From an uncultured Oscillospiraceae bacterium (GTDB lineage Bacteria; Bacillota; Clostridia; Oscillospirales; Oscillospiraceae): DNA of 60,307 nucleotides. Within the stretch, counting starts at the first letter, position 1; each line of letters opens with the position of its first letter. The stretch is from NCBI GenBank assembly GCA_910577525.1, contig CAJTLI010000010.1, positions 1-60,307 of the forward strand, in the 5' to 3' direction. Under the pieces are notes generated by a model, which saw only the letters and a program-made list of their open reading frames with translations, had not been told where the DNA came from and did not search any database. Both the position numbers and the translations under genes were made by a program. Of this stretch, positions 15,012-24,540 are shown piece by piece.

Positions 15012-16100
15012 ATGGACGGAAATCAAAAACGGGTGCTGGTGGCCATGAGCGGCGGGGTGGACTCCAGCGTGGCGGCGTGGCGGCTGTTGGAGCAGGGGTA
15101 CTCGTGCGTCGGCGTCACCATGAAGCTGTTCGGCGGCGAGGCGGCGAACCTGGACGGGGGCCATCCCTGCTGCACCCTGGACGACGTGGAGGACGCCCGG
15201 GAGGTGGCCCGGAAGCTGGGCATCCCCCACTACGTGTTCAATTTCACGGACGACTTTGAGGAGAAGGTGGTCCGGCGCTTTATCGACGCCTATGAGCGGG
15301 GAGAGACCCCCAACCCCTGCGTGGACTGCAACCGCTTCCTGAAATTTGACAAGCTGTACCGGCGGGCCATGGAGCTGGGCTGCGATTACATCGCCACCGG
15401 CCACTACGCCCAAATTCTGGAGGACGGGGCGGGGGGCTTCCGGCTGGCCAAGGCCGCCGACCCCAGCCGGGACCAGAGCTATGTGCTCTGCCCCATTCCC
15501 CGGGAACGGCTGGCCCACACCCTGTTCCCCCTGGGGGGGCTGACCAAGGACCAGGTACGCTCCATTGCGGAGGCCCAGGGCTTCGTCAACGCCCGAAAGC
15601 GGGACAGCCAGGACATCTGCTTCGTCCCCGACGGGGACTATCTGGCCTTTATGGAGCGGCACACCGGCAAAACCTACCCCGCCGGGGACATCGTGGACAT
15701 GGACGGCCGGGTGGTAGGCCGCCACCGGGGGGCGGCGGGGCTCACCATCGGCCAGCGCCGGGGGGTGGGGGTATCCTCAGGCGGGCGCATTTACGTGTGC
15801 GCCAAGTGCATGGCGGACAACACCGTCACCGTGGGGCCGGAGGAGGCGCTGTACTCCGCCGGGTGTCTGGCGGCGGATTGGAACTGGCTTATCGGCCCGC
15901 CCGGGGGGCCCCTTGAGGCGCTGGCCAAAACCCGCTACCGCCAGCGGGAGCAGCCCGTCACCCTGTTCCCGGAGGGGGACCGGGTGCGCCTGATGTTCCG
16001 GGAGCCCCAGCGGGCGGTGACAACCGGCCAGACCGCGGTGGCCTACGACGGGTCCGGGACGGTTCTGGGGGGCGGAACCATTGTGGAGGCACTGAAGTAA
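15012..16100 (+). CDS. mnmA: tRNA-specific 2-thiouridylase
   Basis: This 362-aa enzyme thiolates U34 of Lys, Glu and Gln tRNAs, taking sulfur from an IscS/NifS-type donor. It has the PP-loop AMSGGVDSSVAAW near residues 11-23. The catalytic Cys103 lies in NPCVDCNRFLKF and Cys203 in DSQDICFVPDGDY. A typical RGVGVSSGGRIYV region marks the central domain. GGAGAGGTG precedes ATG 15012. It is alone, ending in a strong terminator. Length and motifs are normal. Confidence 0.95.
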   Translation: MDGNQKRVLVAMSGGVDSSVAAWRLLEQGYSCVGVTMKLFGGEAANLDGGHPCCTLDDVEDAREVARKLGIPHYVFNFTDDFEEKVVRRFIDAYERGETPNPCVDCNRFLKFDKLYRRAMELGCDYIATGHYAQILEDGAGGFRLAKAADPSRDQSYVLCPIPRERLAHTLFPLGGLTKDQVRSIAEAQGFVNARKRDSQDICFVPDGDYLAFMERHTGKTYPAGDIVDMDGRVVGRHRGAAGLTIGQRRGVGVSSGGRIYVCAKCMADNTVTVGPEEALYSAGCLAADWNWLIGPPGGPLEALAKTRYRQREQPVTLFPEGDRVRLMFREPQRAVTTGQTAVAYDGSGTVLGGGTIVEALK

Positions 16101-16139
16101 AAAGGGGCCGCCCACGGCTGTGCCGTGGGCGGCCCTTTT
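16100..16139. terminator. Bidirectional terminator between mnmA and leuA
   Basis: Long GC stem GCCGCCCACGGC with a TGT loop, flanked by A and T tracts (one bulged G). It lies between convergent genes. Confidence 0.9.
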
Positions 16140-16148
16140 GTCTCCCGG

Positions 16149-17843
16149 TCAGTTCAGCGACCGGTTGATGGCGCACAAAATCGCCCGCAGGGATGCCCGG
16201 TTGATGTTGTGGCTCTTGCCCACGCCGAACACGTCCCGGCCGTCCGGGGCCTTCAGGTGGATGTAACACACCGCCTGGGTGTCCGAGCCGGAGGAGATGG
16301 CGTGCTCCTTGTAGTCCACAAACTGGTAGCCCTCGATGTGCCCCTCGGGCAGGTCGTGGAGGGCGTTGAAAAAGGCGTCGATGGGGCCGTTGCCTTGGCC
16401 GTAGGCGTCCATCACATGTCCCTTGTAGCCCACTTGACCGGTGAAGGCCACCCGGCTGGCGTCCCCGTGGCGGGAGTCCTCATGGAAGGAGTGGCGCTCC
16501 AGCTGGTAGGTCTTGGGGACGGACAGGTACTCCTGGTCAAACAAGGCGAAGATCTGCTCCGGCTTGAGCTCGGTGCCCAGCCGGTCCGACTCCTTCTGCA
16601 CCACCGCGCCGAACTCGGCGTGCATGGCCCGGGGCAGGTCATAGCCGAAGCTCTGCATCATGACGAAGGCCGCCCCGCCCTTGCCCGACTGGGAGTTGAT
16701 GCGGATGATGGGCTCGTACTGCCGGCCCACGTCGGCGGGGTCGATGGGCAGGTAGGGCACCTCCCACTTGTCGGTGCCGCTGTCGTTCATATAGTGGACG
16801 CCCTTGTTGATGGCGTCCTGGTGGCTGCCGGAGAAGGCGGTAAACACCAGCTGGCCCGCGTAGGGCTGCCGCTCCCCCACCTTCATCTTGGTGCACCGCT
16901 CGAACATATCCCGGATCTTGTTGATGTCATGGAAGTCCAGCCGGGGGTCCACCCCCTGAGTGTACATGTTCATGGCCAGCGTCACCATGTCCACGTTGCC
17001 GGTGCGCTCGCCGTTGCCGAAGAGGGTGGCCTCTACCCGCTCGGCCCCCGCCAGCAGGCCCAGCTCGGTGGTGGCCACGCCGGTGCCCCGGTCGTTGTGG
17101 GGGTGGAGGGAGATGACGGCCCGCTCCCGGCCGGGGAGCTTCCGTATAAAGTACTCCAGCATGTCGGCAAACTGGTTGGGCATACAGTTTTCCACGGTGG
17201 TGGGCAGGTTGAGGATGACCTTATTCCGCTCGGTGGCGTGGAGGTGGTCCAGCACGGCGGAGCAGATGTCTACGGCGTAGTCCATCTCGGTGCCCATGAA
17301 GGACTCCGGGGAGTACTCATAGCGCAGGTTCATCCCCCCGGCGATCACCGGCTGGGCCATCTCATAGATCAGGTCCGCCGCGTCGGTGGCGATTTTGGTG
17401 ATGCCGGCGCAGTCCATGTGGAACACCACCTTGCGCTGGAGGGTGGAGGTGGAGTTGTAGAAGTGCAGAATGACGTTTTTGGCCCCTTTGATGGCCTCAA
17501 AGGTCTTTTTGATGAGGTGCTCCCGGGCCTGGACCAGCACCTGAATGGTCACGCCGTCCGGGATGTGGCCCCCCTCAATGAGCTCCCGGCAGATCTCGTA
17601 CTCCGTTTCGGAGGCGGAGGGAAAGCCGATCTCGATCTCCTTCACGCCGATGTCCACCAGGGTGTGGAAGTACTCCAGCTTTTCCTTCAGGTTCATGGGG
17701 TCGATGAGGGCCTGGTTGCCGTCCCGCAGGTCCACCGAGCACCATACGGGGGCGTGGGTGATGGTCCTGTCCGGCCAGGTGCGGCCCTGGATGGGCTGGG
17801 GGGTAAAGGGGATGTACTTCTCAAATCCGGGTTTCACGTTCAT
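16149..17843 (-). CDS. leuA: 2-isopropylmalate synthase (long form)
   Basis: This 564-aa enzyme condenses 2-ketoisovalerate with acetyl-CoA, the first committed step of leucine synthesis. The HMGL-like TIM barrel opens with VWCSVDLRDGNQAL (metal-binding Asp) and has the metal-binding HPHNDRG and the LFGNGERTGNVD motif. The C-terminal LeuA dimer domain (about 430-564) binds leucine for feedback. Length and start resemble the actinobacterial/yeast long form more than the 510-aa E. coli form. ATG 17843 has AAGGAGG upstream; the longer frame from 17897 extends into the leader. A T-box leader controls it. No leuBCD genes are nearby. Confidence 0.95.
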   Translation of the reverse strand: MNVKPGFEKYIPFTPQPIQGRTWPDRTITHAPVWCSVDLRDGNQALIDPMNLKEKLEYFHTLVDIGVKEIEIGFPSASETEYEICRELIEGGHIPDGVTIQVLVQAREHLIKKTFEAIKGAKNVILHFYNSTSTLQRKVVFHMDCAGITKIATDAADLIYEMAQPVIAGGMNLRYEYSPESFMGTEMDYAVDICSAVLDHLHATERNKVILNLPTTVENCMPNQFADMLEYFIRKLPGRERAVISLHPHNDRGTGVATTELGLLAGAERVEATLFGNGERTGNVDMVTLAMNMYTQGVDPRLDFHDINKIRDMFERCTKMKVGERQPYAGQLVFTAFSGSHQDAINKGVHYMNDSGTDKWEVPYLPIDPADVGRQYEPIIRINSQSGKGGAAFVMMQSFGYDLPRAMHAEFGAVVQKESDRLGTELKPEQIFALFDQEYLSVPKTYQLERHSFHEDSRHGDASRVAFTGQVGYKGHVMDAYGQGNGPIDAFFNALHDLPEGHIEGYQFVDYKEHAISSGSDTQAVCYIHLKAPDGRDVFGVGKSHNINRASLRAILCAINRSLN

Positions 17844-17876
17844 GGTTTTTCCTCCTTTTGGCTTTGCGGGGGGATA

Positions 17877-17908
17877 AAAAAACGCCCCCGACAACAATGT
17901 CAGGGGCG
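17877..17908 (-). terminator. Conditional terminator of the leuA T-box leader
   Basis: Stem CGCCCCTGACA against TGTCGGGGGCG followed by seven T on the minus strand, about 35 nt before leuA. The 5' arm CCCCT can instead pair with the T-box AGGG to form the antiterminator. Confidence 0.9.
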
Positions 17909-17939
17909 AAATAAGCTTGCCGCGCGCCGTCCGCTCACC

Positions 17940-17997
17940 ACGGCTCCGCGCTTCTGCATTGTCACGCTGCGCCTGTTCGCGACGGCTCCGCGCTTCT
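17940..17997. repeat. 16-nt direct repeat inside the T-box leader
   Basis: ACGGCTCCGCGCTTCT at 17940-17955 and again at 17982-17997, 42 bp apart, between the T-box sequence and the terminator. Confidence 0.85.
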
Positions 17998-18228
17998 ATT
18001 CCGCGGTACCACCCTAATTCCGCATATGGTTTCCCGATATGCGCTCCCGGCCTCCAGCAAGGCCACGACCTGTAACGGGGTCTCCCGTCCGGCCCTACTG
18101 CAGTTCAGGCCGGCGGCTCCGGGGCCAGTATCCACGCGGCATCTCGCACCGGCTCGCACCGACCGCCGGCTCTCTGAGCGGGAGATGGGCCGCGTCTTCT
18201 TCCCATCATCGCCTTTTGCTTGAAAGGT

Positions 18229-18257
18229 ATTATACCCAACCCACCCGTCCTTGTCAA
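18229..18257 (-). promoter_or_regulatory. Consensus promoter of the leuA leader
   Basis: Minus-strand TTGACA (18257-18252), 17-bp spacer, TATAAT (18234-18229). Both hexamers are perfect. Confidence 0.92.
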
Positions 18258-18291
18258 GCTCCTTTTTGTGCCATTTTCCGCCCCCGCACCC

Positions 18292-18342
18292 TTGACAAAA
18301 GGGCTCTCCGCCTTTATACTAACAAATAGTTCAAAAAAGAAC
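18292..18342 (+). promoter_or_regulatory. Promoter and operator of the MarR-TauE operon
   Basis: TTGACA (18292-18297), 17-bp spacer, TATACT (18315-18320). Just downstream lies the dyad GTTC-6-GAAC (18329-18342), a plausible MarR operator over the transcription start. Confidence 0.8.
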
Positions 18343-18358
18343 AAAAAGGAGGCGCGGC

Positions 18359-18790
18359 ATGGCGCGGGAATTTTTGGACAACATCCTGCTCTTCAAGGGG
18401 CTGTACGACCGCACCCTGGACCCGGTGGCCCAGCGCTGCGGGCTGACCCGGATGGAGCTGGATCTTCTGCTGTTTCTCCACAACAACCCGGACCACGCCA
18501 CGGCGGCGGAGGCCGTGCGGCTGCGCCGGTGGACGAAATCCCATGTATCCGCGGCGGTCCACGCCTTGGAGGGAAGAGGCTTCCTGTCCGCCATCCACCC
18601 GCCGGGTAACCGAAAGGTCCTGTCCCTGACCCTCCTGCCCGCCGCGGAAAACGCCATCCGCCAGGGAACGGACGCGCAAAACTGGTTTGTAGAGACGCTG
18701 AACCGGGGGGTGACTCCGAAGGAGCTGGCTCTGGTGGAGCAGATCATCCAAAAAATTGCCCGGAACATCCGGGACGCCATGAAAAAGTGA
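18359..18790 (+). CDS. MarR-family regulator
   Basis: This 143-aa protein has the MarR winged-helix fold. The recognition region is LRRWTKSHVSAAVHALEGRG and the wing is HPPGNRKVLSLTLL. AAGGAGG precedes ATG 18359. It heads a two-gene operon with a TauE-like exporter 9 bp downstream, whose expression it probably represses through the GTTC/GAAC dyad. The ligand is unknown, possibly a sulfonate or organic acid. Confidence 0.9.
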   Translation: MAREFLDNILLFKGLYDRTLDPVAQRCGLTRMELDLLLFLHNNPDHATAAEAVRLRRWTKSHVSAAVHALEGRGFLSAIHPPGNRKVLSLTLLPAAENAIRQGTDAQNWFVETLNRGVTPKELALVEQIIQKIARNIRDAMKK

Positions 18791-18799
18791 GGTCTTTCT

Positions 18800-19567
18800 G
18801 TGTTTACCTTCATCATTTGCTTTCTGGCGGGCATCGGCGCGGGGCTGGGCACCGGCTTCGCCGGCATGAGCGCCGCCGCCGTCATCAGCCCCATGCTCAT
18901 CACCTTCCTCCACATGGAGCCCTACGAGGCGGTGGGCATCGCCCTGGCCAGCGACGTGCTTGCCAGCGCCGTATCCGCCTATACTTATGGCAAAAACAAG
19001 AACCTGGACATCAAAAACGGCCTGGTGATGATGGCCACCGTGCTGTGCTTCACCCTGGTGGGCAGCTGGGTATCCAGCCTGATGCCCTCCGCCGCCATGG
19101 GGGGCTTCTCCACCTGGATGACCCTGCTGCTGGGCATCAAATTCATCGTCAAGCCCGTCATGACCACCAAGGAAACCATGGCGGCGGCAGACCCCAAAAA
19201 GCGGGTGGCGCAGTCCATCGCCTGCGGTATGCTTATCGGCTTCATCTGCGGCTTTGTGGGCGCCGGCGGCGGCATGATGATGCTGCTCATCCTCACCTCC
19301 GTGCTGGGCTACGAGCTGAAGACCGCCGTGGGCACCAGCGTGTTCATCATGACCTTCACCGCCTTCACCGGCTCGGTGAGCCACTTCGCCATCGGCGGCA
19401 TGCCCGACCCGTGGGTGCTGCTGTTCTGCGTGGCCTCCACCCTGCTGTGGGCCCGGGTCGCCGCCCGGTTCGCCAACAAGGCCAGCCCCATCGTCCTCAA
19501 CCGGGCCACCGGCGTAGTGCTGGCGGTGCTGGGCGGGGCCATCCTGGCGGTGAACTATCTGACCTAA
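18800..19567 (+). CDS. TauE/SafE-family sulfite/organosulfonate exporter
   Basis: This 255-aa membrane protein has about eight hydrophobic helices in the TauE/SafE double-repeat layout. The repeated glycine-rich motifs are LAGIGAGLGTGFAGMSAAAV and FICGFVGAGGGMMMLLILT. The family exports sulfite, sulfoacetate or related anions. The GTG start 18800 follows GTGAGG. It is downstream of a MarR repressor and ends in a strong stem-loop. Confidence 0.87.
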   Translation: MFTFIICFLAGIGAGLGTGFAGMSAAAVISPMLITFLHMEPYEAVGIALASDVLASAVSAYTYGKNKNLDIKNGLVMMATVLCFTLVGSWVSSLMPSAAMGGFSTWMTLLLGIKFIVKPVMTTKETMAAADPKKRVAQSIACGMLIGFICGFVGAGGGMMMLLILTSVLGYELKTAVGTSVFIMTFTAFTGSVSHFAIGGMPDPWVLLFCVASTLLWARVAARFANKASPIVLNRATGVVLAVLGGAILAVNYLT

Positions 19568-19572
19568 CCCAA

Positions 19573-19613
19573 AAGAACAGCCGCGCGGCGTAAATCGCCG
19601 CGCGGCTGTTCTT
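19573..19613. terminator. Terminator after the TauE gene
   Basis: Perfect 18-bp stem (AAGAACAGCCGCGCGGCG and its complement), 5-nt loop. It lies between convergent genes, so it may work in both directions. Confidence 0.85.
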
Positions 19614-19655
19614 CTCATCCAAAAACCTTTTTATTGACCCCGAGCCCGGGCTTTC

Positions 19656-20156
19656 TCACCCTTTTTCCTCGTCCAGCTCAAAGTCGGGCCCAAATTGCAG
19701 ATCGTCCGGCTTCCGGACCTGCGCCAGCTCCGGCTCCAGGGCCGGGGTCGGCTTCAGCGTGGTGCACCGGCCGTTCAGGCTTCCGCCGTCCTCCACCACC
19801 AGGGAGGCGGTGGTGACATCCCCGTCCAGGCTCCCAGTGGGCTCCAGCCGCATGTGCTCCCGGGCGTGGACGTTGCCCTCCACCCGGCCGGCCAGCCGGA
19901 CCACGTCCGCCGTAATGGGGCCGCGGACCAGTCCGCTCTCCGACACGATCACCGCGCCGGTCATGTCGAACTCACCCACAACCACGCCCTCCACCTGGAC
20001 CACGCCCTCGCCCTTGAGGGTGCCGGTCAATGTAATGCCATCCGCGATTACTGTGCTGCCCGCCCGGGCGGGGGCAGGCGCGCTTGCCGTCTCCTGTCTG
20101 GGGACTGCCGGGACCTCTTCCGGGGTCTCGGCCTTCTGCATTCCAAAGAAACCCAT
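19656..20156 (-). CDS. Bactofilin (polymer-forming cytoskeletal protein)
   Basis: This 166-aa protein has a central DUF583 beta-helix (about residues 35-130) of repeated short strands, for example STVIADGITLTGTLKGEG and GDVTTASLVVEDGGSLNG. Disordered Pro/Ala-rich N- and acidic C-terminal tails flank it. Bactofilins polymerise without nucleotide and scaffold cell-wall or membrane proteins. AAAGGTGGAG precedes ATG 20156. It appears monocistronic. Confidence 0.9.
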   Translation of the reverse strand: MGFFGMQKAETPEEVPAVPRQETASAPAPARAGSTVIADGITLTGTLKGEGVVQVEGVVVGEFDMTGAVIVSESGLVRGPITADVVRLAGRVEGNVHAREHMRLEPTGSLDGDVTTASLVVEDGGSLNGRCTTLKPTPALEPELAQVRKPDDLQFGPDFELDEEKG

Positions 20157-20288
20157 AAAGCTCCACCTTTCCTTGGGAAGGCCCGGATCGCTCCGAGGCG
20201 CTTCTCAGCTTGTACCCCATACTTTACCACAGGCGGAGGAGAATTTCAACCCCAATTGCCCGTCTGCTTTGGTCGAAAGCGGAGGCCC

Positions 20289-21020
20289 TCACCGCTCCAC
20301 CAGCCGCCGCCGGAACAGGGCGACGGCCAGTGCCATCACCGCCGCCGCCCAGACCGCCACCCACAGCAGATGGCCCGGCAGGGCCGCCCAGTCCCCCGCC
20401 AGGGCGGCCTTGGCCCCGTCCGCCCCATGGGCGAAGGGGAGCAGATAGGCAAAGGTCCTGAAACCCTCCCCCATGAGGGACAGGTCGAACCAGATCCCCG
20501 CCAGCCAGGCGGTGACGTTGGTGAGGATGGCCCCGCAGGCTCCCCCCACCTGCCTGTCGTTGAACAGCGTGCCGCACAGCAGTCCCAGGGCGATGAACAG
20601 CAGGGCCGACGGGACCAGGGAGAGCACCACCGCCGGCAGGTTCCAGCTCAGGGGCAGGCCCAGGGCCACGGCGGCCCCCAGGCAGACGGCGCTCTGCCCC
20701 ACCGCCATGGGCAGCAGGGGCAGCAGGTAGCCCAGCAGGAAGTCGGAGGCCGTCATGGGCGACGCCGCCAGCCGGGCCAAAAAGGCGGTGGTCCGGTCCC
20801 GGGCCAGCAGCAGGCCAGAGAACAGCGCCAAAAAGGTGAGCCCGAACAGGGCGATGCCCGGGGCCAACGTCTCCAGCTCAAAGATGTGCACCGGCACGTT
20901 GCGCTGGATCACGTTCATCAGCACCAGCAGCACCAGCGGGAATCCCAGCCCGAAAAACAGGGTCAGAGGGTCCCGGAACAGCTCTTTTAAATTCCGTTTC
21001 GCAAACGTCTTCGCTCTCAT
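20289..21020 (-). CDS. ABC-2 type transporter permease
   Basis: This 243-aa protein has six hydrophobic helices. The N-terminal RNLKELFRDPLTLFFGLGFP is the typical ABC-2 elbow helix, and the loop ARDRTTAFLARLAASPMTASDFLLG contacts the ATPase. Its start overlaps the ATPase stop by 4 bases. Drug or lipid export is likely for this DrrB-like type; the substrate is not evident. Confidence 0.9.
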   Translation of the reverse strand: MRAKTFAKRNLKELFRDPLTLFFGLGFPLVLLVLMNVIQRNVPVHIFELETLAPGIALFGLTFLALFSGLLLARDRTTAFLARLAASPMTASDFLLGYLLPLLPMAVGQSAVCLGAAVALGLPLSWNLPAVVLSLVPSALLFIALGLLCGTLFNDRQVGGACGAILTNVTAWLAGIWFDLSLMGEGFRTFAYLLPFAHGADGAKAALAGDWAALPGHLLWVAVWAAAVMALAVALFRRRLVER

Positions 21021-21736
21021 GACGCCGCCTCCTCTCCCGCCAGGGCCACAAAGGCGTCCTCAAAGTTTTCACAGCCCGCCAGGGCCTTCAGCTCCGCCCC
21101 CGTGCCCACCGCCCGGAGACGCCCCTGGTTCATGATTCCGATGCGGTCGGCCAGGGACTCCGCCTCCTCCAGATAGTGGGTGGTCAGAATCATGGTGGTG
21201 TGTCCCTTCAGGCCCCGGATCACCTCCCACAGCTCCCGCCGGGCCAGCACGTCCAGCCCCAGGGTGGGCTCGTCCAGAAACAGCACCTCCGGCTGGGACA
21301 CCAGGGCCATGGCGATGGACAGCCGCCGCTGCCAACCGCCGGACAGGGTTTTGGCCCGCTGCCCGGCCCACCGGCCCAGGCCCAGCTGGTCCATCACCTC
21401 GTCCGCCCGCGCCCTGGGGCGGCCGTAGATGCCCGCCATCAGCTCCAGGTTTTCCCGGGCGGTGAGGTTGGGGGCCACCGCCGTCTCCTGGGGGGAGACG
21501 GCCAGAACCTCCTTGGCACCGTGGGAATCCGTCCGGACGCTGTGCCCCATCAGCAGCCCGTCCCCCTGGGTGGGGGCCGTCAAACAGGACAGCATCCGGA
21601 TGGTGGTGGATTTGCCCGCCCCGTTCACCCCCAGCAGGGCGAACAGCTCCCCCGCCGGAATGGACAGCTCCAGCCGGTCCACCACCCTGCGGCCCCCGTA
21701 CTCCTTGGTGAGGCCCAGAATCTGAATCGCGTTCAC
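21017..21736 (-). CDS. ABC transporter ATP-binding protein (DrrA-like)
   Basis: This 239-aa ATPase has Walker A GVNGAGKSTT, signature LSGGWQRRLSIAMAL, Walker B VLFLDEPTLGLD and H-loop TTHYLEEAESLADRI. It pairs with the ABC-2 permease downstream. The GTG start 21736 overlaps the stop of the AbrB-like gene. Length matches stand-alone exporter ATPases. Confidence 0.93.
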   Translation of the reverse strand: MNAIQILGLTKEYGGRRVVDRLELSIPAGELFALLGVNGAGKSTTIRMLSCLTAPTQGDGLLMGHSVRTDSHGAKEVLAVSPQETAVAPNLTARENLELMAGIYGRPRARADEVMDQLGLGRWAGQRAKTLSGGWQRRLSIAMALVSQPEVLFLDEPTLGLDVLARRELWEVIRGLKGHTTMILTTHYLEEAESLADRIGIMNQGRLRAVGTGAELKALAGCENFEDAFVALAGEEAAS

Positions 21737-21972
21737 GGCTGTTCCCCCTCCTTTTGCGCCGCCCGGCCCTGGCGCAGCGACTCGTCCATGAAATCCATCA
21801 TCCCGTCGAAGCCCACGATGGCAATGCCCCGCTTTTTGTCCGCCATCAGCAGCAGGCTGTCCCCCGGCTCGATCTCGAACAGGTCCCGCACCTCCTTGGG
21901 GATGACGATCTGACCCTTGTCCCCCACCCGGACGGTGGACAGAAACTGATCCCTGGGTAATTTCAGCTTCAC
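21733..21972 (-). CDS. AbrB/SpoVT-family transcriptional regulator
   Basis: This 79-aa protein has an AbrB swapped-hairpin DNA-binding domain (about residues 8-52). The signature is VRVGDKGQIVIPKEVRDLFEIEPGD. The start is GTG 21972 (VKLKLPRD), with AGGAGGAG 6 nt upstream; an ATG further out (22005) lies over the promoter spacer. It heads an operon with the ABC exporter and has a consensus promoter, so it is probably the local autoregulator. In the family, such proteins control transition-state and export genes. Confidence 0.88.
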   Translation of the reverse strand: MKLKLPRDQFLSTVRVGDKGQIVIPKEVRDLFEIEPGDSLLLMADKKRGIAIVGFDGMMDFMDESLRQGRAAQKEGEQP

Positions 21973-22007
21973 AGCAACTCCTCCTATTAGTTTAACTTTT
22001 CCCACAA

Positions 22008-22036
22008 AGTATAACTCAGATCACTCAAAATGTCAA
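22008..22036 (-). promoter_or_regulatory. Promoter of the AbrB-ABC operon
   Basis: Minus-strand TTGACA (22036-22031), 17-bp spacer, TATACT (22013-22008). Confidence 0.88.
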
Positions 22037-22085
22037 GCGTCTAATCTGCCCCGCCGCCGCATAGGATGGGGACGAGGTGAAGCGT

Positions 22086-23261
22086 ATGCGAAAGAAACGG
22101 ACAACCCGCCCTCTGCTCCGGGGGCTTCGGGTGGGGCTGGCGGCGCTGGTGGGCGCGCTGGCGCTGTGGCTGGCCTGGCTGGTGGGGGACCCCGCCGCCG
22201 CCCTGAACGACCTGCGGGAGCTGGCGGGCAGCGCCCAGGTGTCCCTGGCCCTGCTGTCGGCGGAGCTGGGTCTGGAGGAGAATCCGGCGGGCCTGTCCGG
22301 CTGGAACCGGCTGGTGCTGGCTCAGTCCTCCCTGCTGGGGGGCGTGCTTTCCGCGGAGGAGCCCGAGCCCTCCGCCCCGCCCCCGGAGGAGAGCCTGGAC
22401 CTGGTGGAGCTGGACCCCCCCGGCGAGGACGAGGAACCCGGCCAGCCCCCGCCCTCCGCCGGCCCAGCCGAGGGCATCATCCCCAAGACCATGGTGGCGG
22501 GCAGCTCCGCCAAATACGTCACGTCGGGGAACCTGTCCGTCTACAACCACACCGGCTACACGGTGGACATACCCGCCCTGCTGGACAACGCCCCCGGGCT
22601 GTCCGCCGAAGGGGAGGGCCCCAAGGTGCTCATCTACCACTCCCACGCCACCGAGTCGTACACCATGGAGGGCTCCGACGTATACGAGCCCAGCGGCGAC
22701 CACCGCACCCTGGACACCAATCAGAACATGGTCCGGGTGGGGGAGGAGATGAAGGCGGTGTTTGAGGCGGCGGGCATCGGCGTGGTCCACGACACCACGC
22801 TGTACGACTACCCCAGCTACAACGACGCCTACACCCGGTCCCTGGCCGGGGTGGCGGAAAACCTGGAGAAGTACCCCTCCGTGGTGCTGTGCCTGGACGT
22901 GCACCGGGACGCGCTCATCGCCAGCGACGGCACCATCTATAAGGTGGTGGCCGGGACGGTGGACGACTGCGCCCAGGTGATGATGGTGCTGGGCAGCGAC
23001 GCCAACGGCTACCCCCACCCCAACTGGCGGGTCAACCTGTCCCTGGCGCTGTCCATCCAGTCGGCGCTGGCGGAGAAGTGGTCCACCCTGGCCCGGCCGG
23101 TGGTGCTGCGGGAGTCCCGGTTCAACCAGCAGCTGTCCACCGGGTCCATCCTGGTGGAGGTGGGCACCCACGGAAACACCATGCAGGAGGCCATCACCGC
23201 CGCCCGGCTGTACGCCCGGACCGTGGTGGAGCTGATGCAGCAGAACGGGAGCGCCGGCTAA
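22086..23261 (+). CDS. spoIIP: Stage II sporulation protein P
   Basis: This 391-aa protein is a peptidoglycan amidase/endopeptidase that acts with SpoIID and SpoIIM to thin septal wall during engulfment. It has a basic N-terminus, one membrane helix (about residues 12-35) and a Pro/Glu-rich linker (about 95-135). The catalytic domain (about 175-391) has VLIYHSHATESY, where His is a zinc ligand, and the conserved VVLCLDVHRDAL and VLRESRFNQQLS. ATG 22086 was preferred because GAGGTG lies 7 nt before it; the upstream GTG 22077 overlaps that site. It is monocistronic. Confidence 0.92.
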   Translation: MRKKRTTRPLLRGLRVGLAALVGALALWLAWLVGDPAAALNDLRELAGSAQVSLALLSAELGLEENPAGLSGWNRLVLAQSSLLGGVLSAEEPEPSAPPPEESLDLVELDPPGEDEEPGQPPPSAGPAEGIIPKTMVAGSSAKYVTSGNLSVYNHTGYTVDIPALLDNAPGLSAEGEGPKVLIYHSHATESYTMEGSDVYEPSGDHRTLDTNQNMVRVGEEMKAVFEAAGIGVVHDTTLYDYPSYNDAYTRSLAGVAENLEKYPSVVLCLDVHRDALIASDGTIYKVVAGTVDDCAQVMMVLGSDANGYPHPNWRVNLSLALSIQSALAEKWSTLARPVVLRESRFNQQLSTGSILVEVGTHGNTMQEAITAARLYARTVVELMQQNGSAG

Positions 23262-23273
23262 GCCGGCGCTCCC
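23247..23273. terminator. Terminator overlapping the spoIIP stop codon
   Basis: GGGAGCGCCGG stem with the TAA stop inside its 5-nt loop. It lies between convergent spoIIP and the malic enzyme gene; the U tract is poor. Confidence 0.7.
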
Positions 23274-23287
23274 GTGATTCTGTTTCG

Positions 23288-24460
<1,173 letters not shown>

Positions 24461-24492
24461 ATCCGCCGCTCCTTTGTTGTGAAATCAAACGA

Positions 24493-24521
24493 AGTATAGC
24501 ACACAATCCGGGCGCTGGCAA
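24493..24521 (-). promoter_or_regulatory. Promoter of the malic enzyme gene
   Basis: Minus-strand TTGCCA (24521-24516), 17-bp spacer, TATACT (24498-24493). Confidence 0.82.
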
Positions 24522-24540
24522 GCGGAGCCGCCCCCGTCCG

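Larger units (their letters stand above)
17877..18222 (-). promoter_or_regulatory. T-box riboswitch leader of leuA
   Basis: On the minus strand the conserved T-box AGGGTGGTACCGCG lies at 18015-18002. Upstream is a Stem I-like region with ACGCGGC/GCCGCGT helices and a CGGTGCGAGCCG distal arm. The loop strand GGATACTGGCCCC (18134-18122) holds CUG (Leu) and an overlapping UAC (Tyr). The leuA context favours leucine. The TGGT discriminator pairs with a tRNA ending in A-CCA. An unusually long stretch between T-box and terminator carries the 16-nt direct repeat AGAAGCGCGGAGCCGT twice. Confidence 0.92.

Noticed and set aside
22041..22067. Sigma-E-like boxes (CTAAT and CATAGGAT) before spoIIP
   Set aside because: Spacing would place the transcript start on top of the ribosome binding site, and the -35 match is weak.
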